Positions 7,590 through 15,500 of a DNA stretch of 64,000 nucleotides are shown one piece after another. The translations under genes and the position numbers were made by a program. The notes below the pieces were generated by a model that was not told where the DNA came from, made no database searches, and worked only from the letters and a program-made list of their open reading frames with translations. Source of the stretch: JAVBPT01 sp031549455 (lineage in GTDB: Bacteria > Bacillota > Clostridia > Lachnospirales > JAKSVV01); the NCBI GenBank assembly GCA_031549455.1, contig JAVBPT010000005.1:47720-111719 (forward strand). The letters are read 5' to 3'. Positions within the stretch are counted from its first letter, which is position 1. Each line of letters opens with the position of its first letter.

Positions 7590-8584
7590 AAAAAACAGTG
7601 GTATAGGAAAAAGGTAAAAAGGACACTCAGGACACCCTGAACAAATTTGTACTTTAAATACTGGCCAAATTTGATATTCGAATGCAAAATAATGTTGTGG
7701 GTTTGCATGTGTACACAAAAACCTCCAAAGCTGATTAGAAAAGAGGCGGAAAGAATTTTATAAAGCAGATCCATCTGTAAAATAGATAACAAATATAGAC
7801 CATTTGTGATCTCAATGATTCCAAAAATCATGTTTGAAAAGTAGGTCGCAGGAATTACAACGGGGCACAGCTTTGATACAAACAGATATAAAATGTCTTG
7901 GATGTGGTAGATGCCAAACACCTTAATGAGGATACAGAAAAAAACCACCACGCCACCGATGTTGATGATGGTCTCCACCGCACTCATAATGCTGTCGTTT
8001 AGAATGACGGAGATGTTGGACTTGGGCAGAAAGCCAAATGGGCTCTCGGCATATCTCTTTTTCCGGTTCTGAAAAGATTGATAAAGCGCAATGGATATTG
8101 CCGCAAACATTTGAGATACTATTAGTAATGTTCCGATTTTAAGGTCACCAAACATGTTAATCGCAATTGCGCCGATGATGAACATTGGGCCACAATTATT
8201 GGAATAAGTGATTAATATATTGGCCTCATCTTCTGTAATCTCCCCGTTTGAAAGCATGGTATACACGGTCTTTGCTCCAAGCGGATAGCCCGTTAAAAGT
8301 CCTAGGGCAAAGCAAATTGAGCCGTGAATAGATACATTTAGGACTCTGGATAAAGGTTTTAGAACAAAAGAAAACAAATGAACCAGATTGGTTTCGATAA
8401 TGATATTAATGATAATGATAAAGGCAAAAAGAGAGGGAAGAATATTGTTATACCAAAGTAGAAGACCCGTCTTGGTTGCCAGAAAGATATCCGTTGGATA
8501 AGCAAAAAGAGTATATAAAAATAATATACATAATATGTAGAAGATAAAATAACAAATATATTTTATGATTCTCATATAAACCAC
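7586..8584 (-). CDS. ylbJ: Sporulation-type integral membrane protein YlbJ
   Basis: A polytopic membrane protein of 332 residues from the first ATG (the ATG three codons in, at MRIIKY, is equally possible). Hydrophobic helices run the length of the protein, with the nucleoside-recognition/Gate-type motifs GLLTGYPLGAKTV (about residue 100) and NNCGPMFIIGAI that identify YlbJ (SpoVIA in Bacillus). In spore-formers it is made in the mother cell and is needed for proper spore assembly. The position beside rsmD is conserved across Bacillota. Its 3' end overlaps the convergent coiled-coil gene by four bases, with interlocking stop codons. YlbJ-like genes also occur outside spore-formers. Confidence 0.85.
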   Translation of the reverse strand: MVYMRIIKYICYFIFYILCILFLYTLFAYPTDIFLATKTGLLLWYNNILPSLFAFIIIINIIIETNLVHLFSFVLKPLSRVLNVSIHGSICFALGLLTGYPLGAKTVYTMLSNGEITEDEANILITYSNNCGPMFIIGAIAINMFGDLKIGTLLIVSQMFAAISIALYQSFQNRKKRYAESPFGFLPKSNISVILNDSIMSAVETIINIGGVVVFFCILIKVFGIYHIQDILYLFVSKLCPVVIPATYFSNMIFGIIEITNGLYLLSILQMDLLYKILSASFLISFGGFCVHMQTHNIILHSNIKFGQYLKYKFVQGVLSVLFTFFLYHCFF

Positions 8585-8645
8585 TTGAACGTACTACTTG
8601 TGTATTATATTAATATAAATTTTATTATATGTGTGGAGGGTAAAA

Positions 8646-8933
8646 ATGGACAAAAATGAAAGAATAATGATTTTACAAATGCTCAGCGAAGGAAAGATCA
8701 ACGTGGACGAAAGTGTGCGACTTCTGGATGCACTTAAACCAGACTATCTCAATGAAGGAGTAGAAAAGGTAAGACAGGTTTGCGATGCAACCGGTAAAAA
8801 AATCGAACCAGCTGTGAACGAAATTAAGAAAGTATATAAAAAAGCGGAACCCAAAATAAAAGAAGCGGCAGAAAAAACAACCAAAGCGGTTAAAAAAGCC
8901 GCCAATGATATTCAAAAAAAGATAAAAAAATAG
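8646..8933 (+). CDS. Small SHOCT-like domain protein with a lysine-rich tail
   Basis: A 95-residue protein. The first 32 residues (DKNERIMILQMLSEGKINVD, then ESVRLLDAL) match the short helical SHOCT-like N-terminal motif seen in YvlB-type proteins. The rest is a Lys/Ala/Glu amphipathic helix with repeated KKA and KAA steps (about residues 55-95), which could bind nucleic acid, membrane or a partner. Function unknown. The ATG at 8646 is preceded by GGAGGG at good spacing, so the ATG five codons upstream is rejected. Ten bases separate its stop from the next gene region, suggesting an operon. Confidence 0.7.
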   Translation: MDKNERIMILQMLSEGKINVDESVRLLDALKPDYLNEGVEKVRQVCDATGKKIEPAVNEIKKVYKKAEPKIKEAAEKTTKAVKKAANDIQKKIKK

Positions 8934-8958
8934 GAAGTGTGGGATGGAAGAGGTAAAA

Positions 8959-9558
8959 ATGAGTGTTGGAAATCTGTTTAAATATATTACAATCACGGTT
9001 TTGGTTGTCATGATTTCAGTTGCCATCGCCACAAACTATATTTCCTCAATGGCAGCAAGTAGTAAAGAGGACTATGCGGCAAAGCAACTAAAAGAGGTTG
9101 ATATTTTAAGAGGAGACGAGAACGGAAATCTTCTTCTTGACGCGCATATCACGCGTGCTGAGATGGCAACGTTGATTCTTAGAATTATGATGTACGAGGA
9201 TGAACCCGTTGCAGATGCAGGTTTATCCAAGCATACAGATATAAAAGGACATTGGGCAGAAAGCAATATCAAAAAAGTGATCAATCTAAAATATATGAAG
9301 GGGAAGTCGGATGCTATTTTTGGTCCGAATGATCAACTCACCTATGGCGAGATCGTGACCCTCATTATTAGACTCATGGGAGCGGAGAACGCCTCAATGG
9401 TCAACTGGCCAGTGGATTATGTAAATAAAGCAAAAGAGCTTAAGATAATAAAAGACGAAACCGTTTGGGAAGAGGTAAAATACAACAATAGCGTTACCAG
9501 AGGAATGGTTGCGCTGATGTTATGGGATACGATTACAGCGAATACGAATGTTAGGTAG
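8959..9558 (+). CDS. Small exported SLH-domain protein
   Basis: A 199-residue protein with an N-terminal hydrophobic helix (about residues 8-27) acting as signal peptide or anchor. Two recognisable S-layer homology units follow: one with ITRAEMATLILRIMMYED and HTDIKGHWAESNIKKVI, the next with FGPNDQLTYGEIVTLIIRLMG. A third, degenerate unit ends the protein. SLH domains anchor proteins to pyruvylated secondary cell-wall polymers. An alternative ATG at 8944 exists; AGAGG with five-base spacing supports 8959. The gene is followed eight bases later by the ThyX-type gene. Confidence 0.82.
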   Translation: MSVGNLFKYITITVLVVMISVAIATNYISSMAASSKEDYAAKQLKEVDILRGDENGNLLLDAHITRAEMATLILRIMMYEDEPVADAGLSKHTDIKGHWAESNIKKVINLKYMKGKSDAIFGPNDQLTYGEIVTLIIRLMGAENASMVNWPVDYVNKAKELKIIKDETVWEEVKYNNSVTRGMVALMLWDTITANTNVR

Positions 9559-9566
9559 GTGTATAA

Positions 9567-10988
9567 ATGGAAGTGAAGCTATTGTCCTGTACAAACCATG
9601 CAAGTAAAATTGTGGCCACCGCAGCCAAAATAGCGGTGACACCGGGAAAAGCAATTGAAATTTTTGATTCAATAAAAGAGGATAAAAAAGCAGATGAGGT
9701 GGTAGAGCGGGTTCTGGGATATGGACATATGTCGATCTCGGAACATGTCTCTTTTAACTTTGGCATTCAAGATGTGTCCCTCGTTGTAGAGACTTTTTTA
9801 ATCAGCCACCGACTTGCTTCTTACACCATTCGCTCGGGAAGATATACCAGCTTTGATGACGACAATCTTTTTGTACCGGAGTTTCGATTTAATAGTTATG
9901 TGGATGATGATACGAAGGTAAAAGCCAAGGAGCTCTATAAAGATTTTGCAAAGCACGCATTTTCTGAGTACAACTATTTTTTAGAAAAAGGAATTAAACC
10001 TGAGGATGCACGATTCTGTTTACCTTATGGCGTGAAAACCAATATCTATTTTACCGTGAATGCAAGAGAACTTATTCATGTAATCAGTGCTGCTTTACAC
10101 GGAAGGGGAAAGCGTAACGCGGAAATTGTGAAGCTGGGAGAAAGATTGCTTAAGCTTGGAAAAGAGGTACTACCAACTGTCTTTAAGGACGTTGAACGGT
10201 ATGAGCTTGGACAAGAAGAAAAGGTAGACAGATTAAACGAGATCTTTACAAGACATGAGATGCAGGACGTTGAAAGGCAAACACGAGCAATCGTCGAGTT
10301 GATTGATTACGAAGAAGATGCGGAAAGAAAGGTGGGCGTTCTTGCGCTAATTAATCAGTTTAACTGTGACACAGCATATGCTCAAATGAGAGCTAATGAT
10401 ACCGATATATTGAAAGAAATATTAGAGATTGTGTGCAACGATAAAAGGAAAAGAGAACTTGAACAAATTAGTTATACCTTTAGAATGAACAATCTTACTT
10501 TACCGATTTTAAAACATATTATGAGACACCGAATGCAATCGATTCTAATTCCATCTTTTGTGCAAGTGGGGAAGAGCAAAACCTATTCCACGCCACCGTC
10601 TATGGAAGAGAATGACCAGAGTGAAGAAATTATAGAAAGATATAAAAAAGTACACGAAATGGGGAGAGAACTCTATGAAAAACTGGAAGCAATGGATGTC
10701 CGAAAAGAGGATCTAGCCTATACATATTTAATGGGAGATGAAGTGTGTGATGTGGTCACAACCATGAATGCAAGAGAACTTTATCATTTTCTATCGCTTA
10801 GAACCTGTACCAGGGCACAATGGGCAATTCGAGACATCGCGCTTTCGATGCTCAAAAAACTAAAGGAAGTGGCACCTTATATCTTCTCACTTGCAGGACC
10901 AAATTGCTATTCAAAAGGAAAATGTACTGAGGGAAAAATGTCATGTAAACAGATGGACGAGGTTGCAAAACAAATTAAGGAATTATAG
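9567..10988 (+). CDS. Tandem-domain ThyX-type (flavin-dependent thymidylate synthase family) protein
   Basis: A 473-residue protein made of two ThyX-like halves. The N-terminal half has YGHMSISEHVSFNF and an SHRxxxxxxxS site followed by SGRY (about residues 85-100), where classical ThyX has RHRx7S. The C-terminal half has an intact RHRx7S (RHRMQSILIPS, about residue 313) but lacks the SxRY continuation. ThyX makes dTMP from dUMP using FAD and methylene-tetrahydrofolate as a homotetramer with shared active sites. A fused two-domain form could build one complete site from two halves, or could have a different function. The last 40 residues hold a cysteine cluster (CYSKGKC and GKMSC). It is cotranscribed with the SLH protein upstream. 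Confidence 0.82.
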   Translation: MEVKLLSCTNHASKIVATAAKIAVTPGKAIEIFDSIKEDKKADEVVERVLGYGHMSISEHVSFNFGIQDVSLVVETFLISHRLASYTIRSGRYTSFDDDNLFVPEFRFNSYVDDDTKVKAKELYKDFAKHAFSEYNYFLEKGIKPEDARFCLPYGVKTNIYFTVNARELIHVISAALHGRGKRNAEIVKLGERLLKLGKEVLPTVFKDVERYELGQEEKVDRLNEIFTRHEMQDVERQTRAIVELIDYEEDAERKVGVLALINQFNCDTAYAQMRANDTDILKEILEIVCNDKRKRELEQISYTFRMNNLTLPILKHIMRHRMQSILIPSFVQVGKSKTYSTPPSMEENDQSEEIIERYKKVHEMGRELYEKLEAMDVRKEDLAYTYLMGDEVCDVVTTMNARELYHFLSLRTCTRAQWAIRDIALSMLKKLKEVAPYIFSLAGPNCYSKGKCTEGKMSCKQMDEVAKQIKEL

Positions 10989-11340
10989 TATAGTAGTATA
11001 AAAAACCTGATATAATTGCTTATCTATAGGTTTTACCTGTCCATCCAAATAAATAGGGAAGGCTTATCAAGCGATGAAAAAAGATTTCCAAAGATAGAAT
11101 ATATAAAAATTATGGGGAGTTTGAGGGAAAAGAGAAAATGTAGCATAAATGATAATTAAAAAAAACATAGCTTTTAAATGTAAACTAATCTTGCTAAAGG
11201 CTTTTCGTATATCATATTTCCCAACTCATAGATAGCATCATCCGAGAATGGTTGTAATATTTAAAACTTATAAAATACTTCGATCTTTCATTATATACAC
11301 TTAGATATTATAAACGTTTTTATTTTCAATATTTATTGCA

Positions 11341-11366
11341 CAAAAAAGAGGGCTCCCTCTTTTTTG
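11341..11366. terminator. Symmetric terminator
   Basis: AAAAAAGAGGG and CCCTCTTTTTT flank a two-base loop, so the hairpin could terminate transcription in either direction. On the minus strand it lies downstream of the 57-aa membrane ORF. Confidence 0.65.
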
Positions 11367-11522
11367 CTTTAGGAGACTCCCTCTTTAAAATTACTTACTA
11401 TTTAGGTTCTAGATTATAGTCAATAAAAATAGAGACATTATCGATGCTATCTAAGACTTTTTGTACCCAGATCACCGTTTTCTTGTTGCTGCGTTGAGTT
11501 CATATCTGATGGTAAACTCCTG

Positions 11523-11696
11523 CTATTGGAATTGAACAAAGTGAAGGATTATCCATACTACAATGCATATTGCAGAAATGATGAGACAATGACGAAAATC
11601 TCTGTCGTAGGGACCCCAGATATTCCAATAGTATAATGCTTTGACAAGAAAGATAAGTCCCGCAACGATCGCTGCCAAGTAAATAGTAAATAACAT
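11523..11696 (-). CDS. 57-residue two-helix membrane protein
   Basis: This ORF starts at the ATG at 11694-11696, with GAGGAGGG a few bases upstream, one of the strongest ribosome binding sites in the window. It encodes 57 residues: an N-terminal hydrophobic helix (MLFTIYLAAIVAGLIFLVKA), a short polar loop (YYWNIWGPYDRDFRH) and a second hydrophobic helix (LIISAICIVVWIILHFV). The aromatic and charged loop between two helices is typical of small integral membrane proteins. No family is recognised. It is the only supported gene in a 1.2-kb gap. Confidence 0.6.
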   Translation of the reverse strand: MLFTIYLAAIVAGLIFLVKALYYWNIWGPYDRDFRHCLIISAICIVVWIILHFVQFQ

Positions 11697-12200
11697 AATA
11701 ATTCCCTCCTCTTATTTTTCAAGGTGTTTTATTTATAGTAAACTATCAAAAGATAGATAAAAAAGGGAAGAAATTCAAAAAATGTATTAAAAACTATACA
11801 TTACCATATATTTTACCATTTTTCAACTTTTTACACGATAAATAGCCTGACTTTTTTCTTGACACAATAAAACCAAGCATACATCATTTTTTGTCATTCA
11901 AATCGAATTATCATTGTTTTACATTATGGTCGATTATACTAGAAATCAAGCCATTTTAAATTAGATGTTATTTATCCCAATTTTCTAAGTTTCAATGCGC
12001 GAAAGGAGAATTGTACTGTTTAATAATACGAATAGAATGTAAAAGATAAGAAAATGGGCGTGAGCATAAGAGTAATAGGATTCGTATTCAATGGAATAAA
12101 AAATTTCTAATGAGGTAAAGCAAGAATATTGCGAACAAAGCAAACATGTTGCAAATTTATCTTTAAAATTGCATCTGGTTTGACGGATTATCGCGTTAAA

Positions 12201-12224
12201 ATATCCTAGACATTGCTAGGATAT
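12201..12224 (-). terminator. Terminator of the 64-aa ORF
   Basis: ATATCCTAG and CTAGGATAT form a 9-bp stem followed on the minus strand by TTTTAA, three bases beyond the stop codon. Confidence 0.7.
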
Positions 12225-12226
12225 GA

Positions 12227-12421
12227 TTATCTATAGTATTCCGTGTGCTTCTCATTAATCGCATCAAAATCATTAAATACATTTGTTTGATCTTCACCTA
12301 TCTCAAACATAAATGAGTTCGGTTCAACCTCTTCACTAAAACCAATATTTTCCTTTGAAAATCGATACGCCTTATTGTTTGGCGGTGTACTGTAACTACT
12401 ATTTCCTGTAAAAGTTTTCAT
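12227..12421 (-). CDS. 64-residue soluble protein, unknown
   Basis: The ATG at 12419-12421 is preceded by GGAGGTG, and a perfect terminator hairpin follows the stop, so this reads as a complete monocistronic gene. The product is polar: a Ser/Thr/Asn/Pro-rich N-terminus (KTFTGNSSYSTPPNNK) and an acidic, aromatic C-terminal half (GEDQTNVFNDFDAINEKH). It has no cysteine, signal peptide or membrane segment, and is likely flexible or partner-bound. An inverted repeat, TGCAC-AAAC-GTGCA, lies about 25 bases before the start (12443-12456) and might be a leader hairpin. No homologous family is recognised. Confidence 0.6.
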   Translation of the reverse strand: MKTFTGNSSYSTPPNNKAYRFSKENIGFSEEVEPNSFMFEIGEDQTNVFNDFDAINEKHTEYYR

Positions 12422-12594
12422 AACAACACCTCCAAATATTCTGCACGTTTGTGCAATTTTAGTATATGCAAAATGTGTTCAAGTATTCACGATCCACATA
12501 GCAATTATTGGCAATAAAATTTTACAAAAAAGTACATACAAAAACAAAAAAATATGTTAAAATTATATTAGATATAGATATCGAAAGGAATAGT

Positions 12595-15500
12595 ATGAAA
12601 AAGATAATCTCGAGTTTATTATTGATTATATATAGTTTAACCATTCTGCTGACCTTTTATGTAAAAGATGTGGCGGCGGCAGGGGAACCATTTAGATGGG
12701 TGAGAGGATATGCACTGGATAACAACCTTTCAAGAACAACGCAGGTTGCAAACGACGAGGCTTTGCTAGAGTGGGATGTAACCGATGCGGGAGTGTATAC
12801 GTTTTCTTTTTATACAGAAAATGAGAGAAAGAATGTGTTGACCTTTACCAAAACCCTAAATACACTGGATGTAAAATATCAAATTTTCAGATGGGATGGG
12901 ACTGATTTTACCATCGATGTAACACAAAGTTACATTCAAGCAGAATATAAAGATTGGGATTTTGCGTCCCAAACACTAATTACGCCAACCGTTGTGCCAA
13001 CAGAGGTGGTCTTCCATATTGATTCTGTGGACTCACAAAGGGGACGAATTTTTAAAATCGAAAATCAATACATCAAGTTCTTTTGGAGTGTCTCAGATTC
13101 AACAATAAATGTAAATTTTAAGGGACTTAAGAAAAACACAGTCCATCCTTTTGAGCTTAGCAGTCCAGGCGGAAGCACCCAAAAGATAAATGTATTAAAA
13201 AATCTGAGTTTTGATGTATCACCCACACACTACATCAACGTGTCTGGAAGTGTGGTCAACCTTGAGACGATTGACCATGAGCTTCACCCGAATGAAAATG
13301 CGGGGCAAAAGCCGGGGATCAAGATCGAAATTTCAAGACCCATCGCCTATAATTCAGTGACAGCAAAATTTGATGGTTATATCCCACTGATGGATGAGGC
13401 ACTTATCAATCTATCCATCAACCTTCAGGAAAAGGTGGAAAATCTGGGCGTAAATCCTGCAAACTTTTCTATCTACAAAAAGCTTTCCGAGCTTACGAAG
13501 GCTTCTAGTGGGGATAAATATTACATTGATGTTGTGAAATCAAATGATGGTTTGGTGCCGTCAAACCAATATACGGTTTGGTCAGCTTTAAAAGAGTCAA
13601 CAATCTATGACCCAACCTCTCTGATTCTTTCCAACGTGGCCACAGAGAAGTATGACTTTGACGTGAGGTACATTGTGACCAACGGAATAGGAGCAGGGTA
13701 TACTTATCTTTCCTATGATATTGCCAGAAAAAGCATCACGGATACCTATGCAGTGATTGACACCTATAATGGGCCTGGAATTTACACCATCTATGTGGCG
13801 GAAGCAGCGATCACAAACCCTTCCTCTCCTCAGCTTGCCAAATGGGCTGAACAGAGGGTAGAAGAAGGGAGCGGAAAAATTTATATTCCACTCAGCGTGG
13901 TTCGAAATGAATTGATGCCCAATAAATATTACACATTTAAGGTAGAATATCGGTTAAATGATACCACGGCCACAGTTGCATCTCAACTTCGAATCTACGA
14001 TGCAAACGCTGACCATAAGGTAACGGTTTCTGTGCCCAAAATAGTCAGCATACAAGATTTAATTGTTATCCCGAAGGAGAACACGCTCAATGATGCTAAG
14101 GTTGCACGCTTTAACCTGGTTTTCGAGATGCCGGATAAAGTGATGGAGCTTCTTAGCACAAACAACAAACAAATTTGGTATGAATTTTGTATGAATACAT
14201 TGAATCGGAACCATACGGATAGTCAGGATCCAAGCAAAAATCAGAAATATCAGATTGCTCAATCCATTTATTTGAAGAAAAATGGAAGCCAGATTGAACT
14301 TAGAATGAATGATCCAAACAATCCAGAGTTTAAAATTGTAGATATTGATAAACCAATCAGCTGTGAAATCGTTCTAAAAGGGTTAAATCAAAACTGGATT
14401 TCCTTTAAGGTACCAGATTGGTCTGGAAGCGGAGGGGATTTAACCAAACCGGTTTCCGGAAGCGTTGGGAAATATATACCGGGGAATAGTACGCTTTATG
14501 AAAACGACTTTTTTAATCCCAACAAGGCAAAGATTCCGGCAAGTTATTTTGTTACTTTAAGAGCGCTTTATGATGAGGATCTAATGAGTACGACCAATGA
14601 GATCACCATGAGCGAGTATGCCATTCCAATCAGTATTGCTCTTTCGGAAACGCAAGAGATACTGAAGGCACCAATCGATGTAAAGAGCCCGAATAAAGGA
14701 ATAGATTTTATTGAAACACGGTTTACAGATGTGGAGATCACAGAGTATAAAAGAAAGATGCTTGATTCAATTCAGGCGGATCTAGACAAGAAGGAATATG
14801 AAGTCTTTTTGAGTGCTTCTCAAGGGGATCTACAAAGGGTTTTATCAAATAGCCTGATTGTAAATAAGAAAAACATCGAGCAAGCAGCAAGCAGCATTTA
14901 CAATTTCAAACACCTTGGAAGCATTGGGAATTCGATTTCAATTCACCCTTCAAGCAGTAATGTTAGCCCGACGATAACAGAGATTCGAAATGGAGCGGTG
15001 ATCGCTTTTAGAATAAGTGCAGCGGATTTCATGCTCTTAAATTTGGATGCCAATCAAAACTACTATATGGCGGTTCGAACGAGTCTTGATGTGGTGGTGG
15101 ACAACAACGAAGATGGTGTGAATGAAACCACTGTGAATCGATATTCTGAAATTACAAATATTTCCTCCGTTCGAACAGGGACTGAGATTGTCATACCAGG
15201 AGAAGAAGACAAAATCCCTGGGGCACCACAAAATTTTGGAATGGAAGAGGAAGCCACTGATCGATATATTCATATCAGATGGGAAGAGCCAGAGTATGAT
15301 TCTAGTTTAAGACCAACTGAGATTTTGGGATATGAAATCATTCGGGTTGCGGACAATCGACTTGAGACCGCAGATCGAAGCAACAAGTTAAGCATTGCGG
15401 ATCTATATGCGATTGATCAATACAAAGACAAGGAGGCTTTTAGGATAATTGAGGGAGTGATGCAAAAATGGAATCAGACCTCAAAAATTTGGGAAGTGAT

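Larger units (their letters stand above)
10989..12200. other. 1.2-kb intergenic region with little recognisable content
   Basis: This AT-rich stretch holds only one convincing ORF (11523-11696, minus) and a symmetric terminator near 11341. A weak AAAACCT/AGGTTTT hairpin about 20 bases after the ThyX stop may end that operon. A stop-free minus-strand frame at 11398-11499 reads like a protein tail (ending DYNLEPK) but has no start. From 11700 to 12200 no ORF, tRNA or known riboswitch core was recognised. Confidence 0.4.

Noticed and set aside
10989..11340. Structured RNA (6S, RNase P or riboswitch) in the long gap
   Set aside because: No conserved core motif or long helix was recognised by eye. 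A covariance search would be decisive, and a significant hit would overturn this.
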